From assembly GCA_903856995.1 (NCBI GenBank), contig CAIODK010000281.1, positions 1-28,523 of the forward strand: a DNA stretch of 28,523 nt, written 5' to 3'. Shown here piece by piece: positions 8,417 to 14,882 of the stretch. The notes under the pieces were generated by a model. It did no database searches and had not been told where the DNA came from. It saw only the letters and a list, made by a program, of their open reading frames with translations. The position numbers and the translations under genes were made by a program. How positions within the stretch are numbered: position 1 is the stretch's first letter; each line of letters begins with the position of its first letter. Source of the DNA: an uncultured Burkholderiales bacterium. GTDB taxonomy: Bacteria; Pseudomonadota; Gammaproteobacteria; Burkholderiales; Burkholderiaceae_C.

Positions 8417-8797
8417 ATGCATTTTTTAGACGTTCATCCAAAACGACTGTGGGCCACTTTGAACTCAGTCGGTGTGTTTGAAGGTCAGTTCATCTTCAAT
8501 TTAGAGCAATATGGTTTGTTGCTGAGTGACACCACGTGTGAAGTGACCATCTCCGAAGACCCTGTGAGGGTGGGGCATTGGAGAGTTTTGGTGAAGCCTA
8601 TGCTGGATCTAGACATCCCCCATTTCGACAAGTTGGTGGACACGCTGAACCACTATGTGTTTGAGGTGTTGCAGTTCACACCCAATCGAAGCGCGCAGGG
8701 GAAAGACTTGCCCATGGTTAAGTTGTTTTTCGACGGCATTTATTTCGACATGTCTGGCGATGAACCCGTGGTTCAAAAAAAACCCGCAGCACGCTGA
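8417..8797 (+). CDS. Uncharacterised small protein (126 aa)
   Basis: I do not recognise this protein. It follows cysE after two bases (ATG at 8417; an in-frame TTG at 8411 would overlap the cysE stop) and is followed by a convergent mogA. The product is soluble-looking, with alternating hydrophobic segments and several aromatic residues (LNSVGVFEGQFIFNLEQYG near the start, VKLFFDGIYFDMSG near the end), no signal peptide and no membrane helix, ending in a basic QKKPAAR tail. No strong Shine-Dalgarno site precedes it, so it may be translated by coupling with cysE. Its last bases overlap the stem and A-tract of the mogA terminator. Confidence 0.65.
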   Translation: MHFLDVHPKRLWATLNSVGVFEGQFIFNLEQYGLLLSDTTCEVTISEDPVRVGHWRVLVKPMLDLDIPHFDKLVDTLNHYVFEVLQFTPNRSAQGKDLPMVKLFFDGIYFDMSGDEPVVQKKPAAR

Positions 8798-8807
8798 GTG
8801 TGCTGCG
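8775..8807 (-). terminator. Rho-independent terminator of mogA
   Basis: Read on the minus strand, an 8-bp perfect stem CGCAGCAC/GTGCTGCG with a 7-base loop (8785-8807) is followed two bases later by eight T (complement of A at 8775-8782). It starts 5 bases past the mogA stop and lies inside the 3' end of the converging 126-aa gene. Confidence 0.85.
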
Positions 8808-8811
8808 CGTA

Positions 8812-9426
8812 TCAATCGCGTTTTGACTTGATTGCGGCTTTAGGGCGCCAGCCTTTGCAAAACGCATCGCGCGTTTCCATGTACGGCCCGCCTAGCAGGT
8901 CGATGCAATAGGGCACGGCCGCAAAGATGCCGTCCACCAATTGCTGACCCTCTGAGTCCTTCAAACCGCCCAAAGTTTCTTGGATGGATTTGGGTTGGCC
9001 TGGTAGGTTGATGATCAGCGCGGCATCACGAATCACGGCCACCTGCCGCGACAGGATGGCGGTGGGTACAAATTTCAAACTCACTTGGCGCATTTGTTCG
9101 CCAAACCCCGGCATTTCTTTGTGGGCCACAGCCAAGGTGGCTTCGGGCGTCACGTCGCGCTTGGCGGGGCCTGTGCCGCCGGTGGTCAGCACCAAGGCGC
9201 AGCCGGCGTCGACGAGCTCAATCAGCGCTTGGCTGATGGTGGTTTGCTCGTCAGGGATGAGGCGCTCAACATACGCAATCGGGTTGTACAAGGCCTGGCC
9301 CAACCAATCTCGCAAGGCGGGCAGGCCTTTGTCTTCATACGTGCCGCTAGAAGCGCGGTCGCTGATGGAGACGATGCCCACCTTGATGGTGTCGCAACGC
9401 GCATCGGGGGTGGGCATGGCGCTCAT
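8812..9426 (-). CDS. mogA: Molybdopterin adenylyltransferase
   Basis: Adenylates molybdopterin before molybdenum insertion, in the cytoplasm. The 204-aa product shows the MoaB/MogA fold signature: VGIVSISDRASSGTYEDKG from residue 16, LVLTTGGTGPAKRDVTPEAT around 78-97 and the later LPGQPKSIQETL. Its extended C-terminal part with YCIDLLGGPYMET matches MogA rather than the shorter MoaB. The start ATG overlaps the darP stop as ATGA, so the two are probably translationally coupled; a strong terminator follows. Confidence 0.93.
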   Translation of the reverse strand: MSAMPTPDARCDTIKVGIVSISDRASSGTYEDKGLPALRDWLGQALYNPIAYVERLIPDEQTTISQALIELVDAGCALVLTTGGTGPAKRDVTPEATLAVAHKEMPGFGEQMRQVSLKFVPTAILSRQVAVIRDAALIINLPGQPKSIQETLGGLKDSEGQQLVDGIFAAVPYCIDLLGGPYMETRDAFCKGWRPKAAIKSKRD

Positions 9427-10097
9427 GGCTTGTAGTCCTCTGCGTCCTCTTCGGGCGTGTGCAGGTCGTCATCGGCTTGGTTCAGGTGCTCCTTGACCAG
9501 CTGGAAAATTTCGCGGTACGAGCGGCTCTGACGCGGCAGCAGCCCTTTCGCAATGTCGGCTTTGGTGGTGATGTCGTCTTTGCGGCCTTGACGCACCAAG
9601 GCGCGCAGCTGTTGGCTGTCGGTGCTCGGGTGTTCGTTCATCCACGCTTGCACGGCGGTATCGTCTTCTAACAGTCGGTCGCGCCAGCTCTCTGCCAAGT
9701 GCAGGGCCAAGGTGTCACGGGTGCTTCCCATGCGTTGTTCGTTCAGAGCATCTTTGACGGCTGCCACGGATTCTTCGCTCAGCTTGCGCATGAGTTTGCC
9801 CACGTACTGCATTTGACGGCGTTTGCCTTCAAAGTTGGTGATGCGTCGCGCTTCGGCTATGGCGTCGCGCAGTTGGTCGGTGATGTGCCCTTGCGTGTTC
9901 AGACGTTCGGCCAGTTCGTTGCGCAAAGTCAGTAACTCGATGCCAAGGTCTTGGCGGTCGTCGCTGTCTTTTTTGCGGTCGGTGCGGCTGAGGCCATCAG
10001 TGCCTTTGAGTTCGGCTTTGAGTTCCAGGTCCATTTCGCTACCTTCGGCAACAAATTGGCCTCGGACGAAGTAACCTTTTTTGGGTTTACGTGACAT
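9423..10097 (-). CDS. darP: Ribosome biogenesis factor DarP (YjgA, DUF615)
   Basis: Associates with late 50S precursors in E. coli and assists large-subunit assembly. The 224-aa product starts at the ATG 10097 (MSRKPKKGYFVRGQ) and has the DUF615 core with ERLNTQGHITDQLRDAI and RRQMQYVGKLMRK. It then has a charged helical body and the conserved near-C-terminal RSYREIFQLVKE, ending in an acidic tail. The reading frame stays open upstream, but that part would run through the divergent pmbA start and has no family match. The darP/pmbA divergent pairing is also found in E. coli, which supports both names. Confidence 0.92.
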   Translation of the reverse strand: MSRKPKKGYFVRGQFVAEGSEMDLELKAELKGTDGLSRTDRKKDSDDRQDLGIELLTLRNELAERLNTQGHITDQLRDAIAEARRITNFEGKRRQMQYVGKLMRKLSEESVAAVKDALNEQRMGSTRDTLALHLAESWRDRLLEDDTAVQAWMNEHPSTDSQQLRALVRQGRKDDITTKADIAKGLLPRQSRSYREIFQLVKEHLNQADDDLHTPEEDAEDYKP

Positions 10098-10115
10098 AAA
10101 TAAGGGTAGGTGTAT

Positions 10116-11528
10116 ATGGCAAGTATCATAGCCGCCGATATGACCAAAGCCTCTAAAACCAAAGCCTCCCCCCACACGCCCGCTCAAGGCTTCAGCTACA
10201 GCCGCGAACAGTTTGAATCGCTGGTCGATGCGGCCCTCAAGCACGCCAAAAAACTCGGGGCCACGGACGCAGGGGCGGATGCCTCGGAGGGTTGCGGTTT
10301 GAGTGTGTCGGTTCGCAAGGGCGAGCTCGAAAACGTGGAGCGCAACCGCGACAAGTCCTTGGGTGTGACCGTGTACATGGGCCACCGCCGCGGTAACGCC
10401 AGTACCTCAGACTTCTCGCAAGCTGCTATTGAACGCACAGTCCAAGCGGCCTACGACATTGCCCGCTTTACGGCAGAAGATCCTGTGGCCGGCCTGCCGG
10501 AGGAAAAGGACATTGCCTCGCACCACCCCGATTTAGACATGTTCCACCCCTGGCCCATCACCAGCGCAGATGCCGCCACCATCGCACTTCGTTGCGAAGC
10601 AGCGGCGATGCAAACGGACAAGCGCATCACCAACAGCGAAGGCGCAGCCGTGTCGGCGCAGCAAAGCCATTTTTTCAGCGCGCATACCCACGGTTTTCGG
10701 GGTGGCTACGCCAGCTCGCGCCACAGCATTTCGGTTGCCCCCATCGCGGGCAAGGGCGATGGCATGCAACGAGACGCCTGGTACAGCTCGATGCGCAGCG
10801 CGGACGAGCTGTCTTCCCCCGAATCGATTGGCCGCTACGCTGCCGAGCGCGCCCTGAGTCGTTTGAAATCCCGCAAGATCGCCACGACTGAATGCGCCGT
10901 GTTGTTCGAGGCCCCTGTCGCTGCAGGTTTGTTGGGCGGTTTTGTGCAGGCTGTGAGCGGCGGTGCGATGTACCGAAAAACCACCTTCTTGCTCGACTCC
11001 TTGGGCAAGCGCGTGTTCCCCAAGCACATTGATATTTTGGAAGACCCGTTCGTCATGCGCGGCAAAGGTAGCTCACCCTTTGACGATGAGGGCGTGACCA
11101 CCCGTGCGCGTCGCGTCGTGGGTGCTGGCCGCGTGGAAGGCTACTTCTTGAGCAGCTACACCGCCCGCAAGTTGGGCATGCCCACCACTGGTAACTCGGG
11201 TGGCTCTCACAACTTGGTGATGTCTTCGCGCTTGACGCAAAGCACGGACGACTTGGATGCCATGTTGCAAAAGCTAGGCACGGGCTTGTTCGTGATTGAG
11301 CTGATGGGCCAAGGCGTGAACTACGTGACCGGCGACTATTCACGTGGTGCGAGCGGTTTTTGGGTGGAGAACGGCCGCATTGCCTTCCCCGTGCAAGAAA
11401 TCACCATCGCGGGCAACATGAAAGACATGTTCCAAGGCATTCAAGCCATTGGGGCAGACACCTACAACATGGGCGCTAAGACAATCGGCTCCGTGCTGAT
11501 CAACCGCATGAAGGTGGCGGGCAGCTAA
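10116..11528 (+). CDS. pmbA: Metalloprotease PmbA (TldE)
   Basis: Subunit of the TldD/TldE (PmbA) metalloprotease that matures microcin B17 and helps degrade CcdA in E. coli. The 470-aa product contains the family core: VSVRKGELENVERNRDKSLG, the central domain, then FLLSSYTARKLGMPTTGNSGG and GQGVNYVTGDYSRGASGFW, and the closing NMGAKTIGSVLINRMKVAG. TldE subunits lack the HExxxH zinc site of TldD; I see none here. Of three possible starts (GTG 10110, ATG 10116, ATG 10140) the ATG at 10116 follows an AAGGGTAGG purine tract at a usable distance. The stop TAA shares bases with the stop of the convergent hydrolase gene (11525-11528). Confidence 0.94.
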   Translation: MASIIAADMTKASKTKASPHTPAQGFSYSREQFESLVDAALKHAKKLGATDAGADASEGCGLSVSVRKGELENVERNRDKSLGVTVYMGHRRGNASTSDFSQAAIERTVQAAYDIARFTAEDPVAGLPEEKDIASHHPDLDMFHPWPITSADAATIALRCEAAAMQTDKRITNSEGAAVSAQQSHFFSAHTHGFRGGYASSRHSISVAPIAGKGDGMQRDAWYSSMRSADELSSPESIGRYAAERALSRLKSRKIATTECAVLFEAPVAAGLLGGFVQAVSGGAMYRKTTFLLDSLGKRVFPKHIDILEDPFVMRGKGSSPFDDEGVTTRARRVVGAGRVEGYFLSSYTARKLGMPTTGNSGGSHNLVMSSRLTQSTDDLDAMLQKLGTGLFVIELMGQGVNYVTGDYSRGASGFWVENGRIAFPVQEITIAGNMKDMFQGIQAIGADTYNMGAKTIGSVLINRMKVAGS

Positions 11529-12403
11529 GCCCGCTTGCGCAGGAGACGCCTCAATTCGGGGGACTGAATGGGGGCAACGTCAAATGCAGGCATGCCGACA
11601 GCGTCATTCACCGTCTTCTTTAAGAAACGAACGGTTTCTTGGTTTACTGTTTCACGTTCGTTGTCGACAGTGATCATGTGATAGCTGTCACCTAAGCAGA
11701 TGAATTCTTTGTTGGCCGAGCCGATGGTTTTGTATGCCCACTCGGCATTGCGCAGGTGGACTGTTTCGTCATCAGCCGCATGAATGAACAGTGTGGGGGA
11801 CTCAATCAAGTGTGCGTTGTGGCGCGCCTCTTGGATGAGCAAGCGGCCTTGCGACACGTGTTTGAATGGCAAGTAATCGCCGCCTGATTCAGAAATATGG
11901 TCTTTTTCTAGGGCGCGTTTGATCATGGCTCGCATCTCTGGGTTCTTCACCCCAAACGGCTCCGCTTCGGCATAACGGTAGCGGCTGGCAAACGGCAACC
12001 AACTCGAAAAATTCAGCAAGAAGCTGTACCAAGGAATAGCCCAGCCGTCATACGCCAAGGCCGTCGATAGCAAAACCATGCCGGTCACGGGTTCGCGTTC
12101 GGCCAGCGCCATCGACAAGGTGGCTCCCATCGATAGGCCAACCACCGAGACCGTGGTGTATTTGGCACGCAGATCCCAAAGGTAGCGCTGGGCTTGCTGG
12201 ACCCAATCCGCCCAGTCACCGCACGCTGTGCCGAAAGCGTAGTTCGGGATATTGGGGACAAATACAGAAAACCCTGCACCATGCACATCTTTGGCCAGTC
12301 TGGATAGCTCTAAGGGATTGGCGCCCAGCCCATGTAACATTAAGACGCAGTGTTCCCCGCCCTCGAGCTCAATGTCTTGTAGTGGCTTTATAGATTGACT
12401 CAT
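11525..12403 (-). CDS. Alpha/beta hydrolase, carboxylesterase/monoglyceride-lipase-like
   Basis: Product of 292 aa with a full serine-hydrolase triad: LMLHGLGANP at 21-30 (oxyanion region), nucleophile elbow GLSMG with Ser91, an acid in HAADDETVH, and His in GDSYHMITVD. The nucleophile and acid contexts resemble Est30/monoacylglycerol-lipase-type carboxylesterases; the substrate is unknown. No signal peptide is seen, so it should be cytoplasmic. The start ATG (12403-12401) shares bases with the divergent ATG at 12402, and there is no Shine-Dalgarno sequence. A CATAAT at 12429-12424 read on the minus strand could be a -10 giving a very short leader (inference). Confidence 0.86.
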   Translation of the reverse strand: MSQSIKPLQDIELEGGEHCVLMLHGLGANPLELSRLAKDVHGAGFSVFVPNIPNYAFGTACGDWADWVQQAQRYLWDLRAKYTTVSVVGLSMGATLSMALAEREPVTGMVLLSTALAYDGWAIPWYSFLLNFSSWLPFASRYRYAEAEPFGVKNPEMRAMIKRALEKDHISESGGDYLPFKHVSQGRLLIQEARHNAHLIESPTLFIHAADDETVHLRNAEWAYKTIGSANKEFICLGDSYHMITVDNERETVNQETVRFLKKTVNDAVGMPAFDVAPIQSPELRRLLRKRA

Positions 12404-13190
12404 GCGTATTCAAAATTCAAAATTATGGGTGAAGTATTCATTTGGCACGGCGGTGCAAGGGAGTGTCGCGGTTTTGCTGTGCGCGTTCCTCATTCGATAT
12501 GTCTTGCAGCCCTTTATCGAACCTTATGCACCGTTCCATTTTTTCATCGTAGCATGCCTCTTCATCGCCTATTGGTATGGCTATCAGCTGGCGTTGGTGG
12601 CCACGTTCATCAGCGCTTTGGTTGGTAATTTTTTCTTCGTGAAGCCGTATTTCACATATGGCCCCGCGGTCGTCACCGATGTGATTCAGTTCATTAACTT
12701 CGCCTCCGTGACAGTGATCTCGGTGTTGATCATCGAGAAATTACAGCGGACGGCGTACGGCCGTCAGATGGTTCTTAAAATTATGGAGTCAAGGCAGAGA
12801 ATCATGCTGTACCGTGAAAACGAGAGGCTTTATCTTTCTAAAAAGAGCAATGAATCTTGGGCCATTCTGGACGAGATGTTGACTGATTTCGATGACATCA
12901 TCCTGCTTCAGTGGGGCGTTGGCGTCGTCAAGGTGGAACCTTTGTTTTTGGCGCTCTCGCATGCCCCCCGTCCTATCTTGGCGGCTGATGAATGGCAGAC
13001 GCTCATGCATCCGGAAGACTTGGGGTGGTTGCTTTCAGGTTTGGATGAGCCGGTTCTGAAATCGGGGGCCGTGGATGTCATGACCTTGCGATTCTCGACA
13101 GATGCGGACGCTGTGCCTTGCCAAGTGGCGCTTGAGTCATTCGTCTTTCTGGGTAAACCGCTCAAAATTTTGCGGTTGACTGATAGCTAA
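12402..13190 (+). CDS. Membrane protein with KdpD-like DUF4118 domain and PAS-like domain
   Basis: The 262-aa product has four hydrophobic helices (about 16-34, 45-58, 62-80 and 93-112) with YQLALVATFISALVGNFFFV followed by KPYFTY. This resembles the DUF4118 four-helix module of KdpD-type sensor kinases, where NFFFxxPxFT is the usual signature. After a short helical linker, residues about 155-260 look like a divergent PAS domain (ILAADEWQTLMHPEDL, where HPEDL is typical). No kinase, GGDEF, EAL or HTH output domain follows, so it is a sensor without visible output. A GTG at 12429 is an alternative start. It lies 3 bases before the MipA-like gene and is probably co-transcribed with it. Confidence 0.72.
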   Translation: MRIQNSKLWVKYSFGTAVQGSVAVLLCAFLIRYVLQPFIEPYAPFHFFIVACLFIAYWYGYQLALVATFISALVGNFFFVKPYFTYGPAVVTDVIQFINFASVTVISVLIIEKLQRTAYGRQMVLKIMESRQRIMLYRENERLYLSKKSNESWAILDEMLTDFDDIILLQWGVGVVKVEPLFLALSHAPRPILAADEWQTLMHPEDLGWLLSGLDEPVLKSGAVDVMTLRFSTDADAVPCQVALESFVFLGKPLKILRLTDS

Positions 13191-13193
13191 ACC

Positions 13194-13970
13194 ATGCAGA
13201 CACCTTCCCACTTCGCCTGTTTACTTGCCTTGGTTTTTACCCAGTGTGCTGTCGCTGACAGCGCAGAGGTATCGGATAAGTTTGAAGTCAATGCTGGATT
13301 GAGTCGCACGAGTCAATCTCTGCGCCATGGCGTCTTGGTGACGTATCGAAACGATCCAACGCTGAACATCACCTACGAAACATCCCAAGGCTTCGCCAGC
13401 ATGCAAAACGGCGTTGGCGTTTGGTTGGTTCGTGAGGAGTTGTTCAAAGCAGGCCTGTCTGTGAACTACATGATGGGCCGTCAAGAAAAGGCAGATCCGC
13501 GTTACGCCGGAATGGGACACGTGTCTGGCTCTGCCATGAACTACCTGTGGGGTGAGTGGCAACCCATCAAAGATGCCGTCACGGTGTATGGCAATGCTGG
13601 CAATTCCTGGCATGCCGCCAGCGGTGCGCTGGCGCAGTGGGGTGCCACTGTTGGGTTTCCTGTGATGCAGGGTGTGAATGGCTTTGTGGATGTGTCTCGC
13701 TACTGGGCCAATCAATCCTATGTTCAACAATATTACGGCGTTTCACAAAGCCAGTCGCAGACGTCTGGGTATAACGTGTTTGCCGCGCACACGTCTGGCA
13801 CTTTGTATGCAAACGCTCAAATGGGTGTCGTCATCGAAGTAGACCGCGACATGGATTTGATCGCGGCCTATGGTCGATCAGCGGCCAGTGGCATGTTGAT
13901 GGAAAGCCCCTTACTCAACCAAAAGTCGCAGGCCATCTCTGCGTTGGTGTTGAGTCGGCGCTTTCGATAA
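13194..13970 (+). CDS. MipA/OmpV family outer-membrane protein
   Basis: The 258-aa product starts with a signal peptide (hydrophobic core about 7-17, AVA before Asp22 as the likely cleavage site). Many alternating strands follow, rich in Tyr/Gly/Asn, with YYGVSQSQSQTSGY near residue 183, which matches the YYGVS-x-S motif of MipA/OmpV proteins. MipA in E. coli is a scaffold linking the transglycosylase MltA with PBP1B; other members are porin-like or stress-related. Length is typical. The C-terminus ends SRRFR rather than in a plain aromatic residue. It starts 3 bases after the DUF4118/PAS gene without its own obvious ribosome site. Confidence 0.78.
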   Translation: MQTPSHFACLLALVFTQCAVADSAEVSDKFEVNAGLSRTSQSLRHGVLVTYRNDPTLNITYETSQGFASMQNGVGVWLVREELFKAGLSVNYMMGRQEKADPRYAGMGHVSGSAMNYLWGEWQPIKDAVTVYGNAGNSWHAASGALAQWGATVGFPVMQGVNGFVDVSRYWANQSYVQQYYGVSQSQSQTSGYNVFAAHTSGTLYANAQMGVVIEVDRDMDLIAAYGRSAASGMLMESPLLNQKSQAISALVLSRRFR

Positions 13971-13980
13971 CGACGCAGTT

Positions 13981-14427
13981 TTAGCCCGCGAGCGCGGCCT
14001 TCACAGTGGCAGAGACCAAGCCCATGTCGGCCTTGCCGGCCAATTGTGCTTTCACTGCCCCCATGACCTTGCCCATATCGCCTGCACCCGTGGCGCCTAC
14101 TTCAGCCACGATGGCCTTCACGGCAGCGGTGATTTCTTCTGGGCTCAAACGCTGAGGCAAATACACCTCGAGCACTTTGATTTCGTTGCTTTCGATGTCA
14201 GCCAAGTCTTGGCGCTGTGCGGACACAAAGGCCGCCACCGAGTCTTTGCGCTGCTTGATCAGCTTGTCCACGATGGCGATCACCATCGCGTCGTCTAATT
14301 CGACGCGTTCATCGACTTCCTTTTGTTTCATGGCAGCTTGCAACAAGCGGATGGTGCCCAAGCGCACGCTGTCTTTGGCGCGCATGGCTGTTTTCATGTC
14401 TTCGGTGATTTGTGCTTTGAGGCTCAT
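13981..14427 (-). CDS. GatB/YqeY domain protein
   Basis: The 148-aa product is a stand-alone YqeY protein, related to the tRNA-binding C-terminal domain of the GatB amidotransferase subunit. It shows the expected MSLKAQITEDMKTAMRAKD start, RLGTIRLLQAAMKQKEVDER, LIKQRKDS and the closing GDMGKVMGAVKAQL block. Its function is unproven; tRNA-linked roles are assumed from GatB. An AGGAG at 14433-14437 (minus strand) supports the start. It lies downstream of rpsU on the same strand, beyond a terminator, a usual rpsU-yqeY arrangement. Confidence 0.92.
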   Translation of the reverse strand: MSLKAQITEDMKTAMRAKDSVRLGTIRLLQAAMKQKEVDERVELDDAMVIAIVDKLIKQRKDSVAAFVSAQRQDLADIESNEIKVLEVYLPQRLSPEEITAAVKAIVAEVGATGAGDMGKVMGAVKAQLAGKADMGLVSATVKAALAG

Positions 14428-14462
14428 GGAGGGCTCCTGAATCGCAATGATAAAAATGGCTC

Positions 14463-14502
14463 AAAAAAAAGCCCGCTGAGGCGTCCCTAGCGAGCTTTTT
14501 TG
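14463..14502 (-). terminator. Rho-independent terminator after rpsU
   Basis: On the minus strand AGCTCGCT and AGCGGGCT pair with one mismatch around a loop of about 11 bases, followed by a run of eight T (complement of A at 14463-14470). On the plus strand the same hairpin ends in GAGCTTTTTT, so it may work both ways. It sits between rpsU and yqeY and should insulate or attenuate yqeY. Confidence 0.8.
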
Positions 14503-14515
14503 GGGCAGAGGCTGC

Positions 14516-14728
14516 TTAGTACAGCTTCTTGGGCAACTGCATGCTGCGGATGCGCTTGTAGTTGCGTTTCACGGCTGCTGCTTTTTTGCGTTTACGTTCA
14601 GCTGTAGGCTTCTCGTAGAACTCGCGAGCGCGCAAGTCGGTCAACAGACCCAGTTTTTCAATAGTGCGCTTGAAGCGACGCAGAGCGACGTCAAACGGTT
14701 CGTTTTCTTTTACACGGATGGTGGTCAT
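14516..14728 (-). CDS. rpsU: 30S ribosomal protein S21
   Basis: The 70-aa basic product MTTIRVKENEPFDVALRRFK, ending RSMQLPKKLY, is S21, a small-subunit protein that helps the 30S subunit engage the Shine-Dalgarno region of mRNAs. The ATG at 14728 is chosen by family length; an in-frame TTG at 14743 would add five residues. There is no good Shine-Dalgarno site. Instead an upstream reading frame ends with TAA overlapping the start as TAATG, which suggests translation by coupling. A separate promoter and long leader precede it and a terminator follows. Confidence 0.97.
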   Translation of the reverse strand: MTTIRVKENEPFDVALRRFKRTIEKLGLLTDLRAREFYEKPTAERKRKKAAAVKRNYKRIRSMQLPKKLY

Positions 14729-14811
14729 TACCAAAATTTCCAATTATTTGCAGTCAGAGGGTGCCTAAGAAGATCGTGCCTAAGCGCCATGCCTGCGATT
14801 TTCCCCAACAT
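14728..14811 (-). CDS. Possible 27-codon leader ORF coupled to rpsU
   Basis: On the minus strand an ORF starting ATG TTG GGG (14811) runs MLGKIAGMALRHDLLRHPL and ends in NNWKFW, with its stop TAA sharing a base with the rpsU ATG. The 9-base direct repeat in the leader produces the peptide repeat LRHDLLRH. It lies wholly inside the predicted rpsU 5' leader. No good ribosome site is seen for it, and the same frame is open further upstream, so its translation is an inference. Confidence 0.3.
   Translation of the reverse strand: MLGKIAGMALRHDLLRHPLTANNWKFW
14761..14784. repeat. 9-base direct repeat in rpsU leader
   Basis: GTGCCTAAG occurs at 14761-14769 and again at 14776-14784, a period of 15 bases. 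A neighbouring inverted repeat CCCCAAC (14803-14809)/GTTGGGG (14827-14833) can form a 7-bp hairpin in the same leader. Confidence 0.6.
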
Positions 14812-14853
14812 GAAGTTGATCAGGCCGTTGGGGGTTTGCCAGCAATGACCAAT

Positions 14854-14882
14854 ATTATAGCCAGTTATCCGGCCGGTTTCAG
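14854..14882 (-). promoter_or_regulatory. Sigma-70 promoter of rpsU
   Basis: Minus-strand CTGAAA (14882-14877), 17 bases, then a perfect TATAAT (14859-14854). Transcription would begin near 14847, giving a leader of about 120 bases. The -35 lies inside the 3' end of the upstream flavoprotein gene. Confidence 0.7.

Noticed and set aside
11629..11699. Spaced GACAGT/GCTGTCAC words resembling the regulator's dyad
   Set aside because: Spacing and arms differ from ATGAC-N6-GTCAT and the words lie inside the hydrolase coding region.
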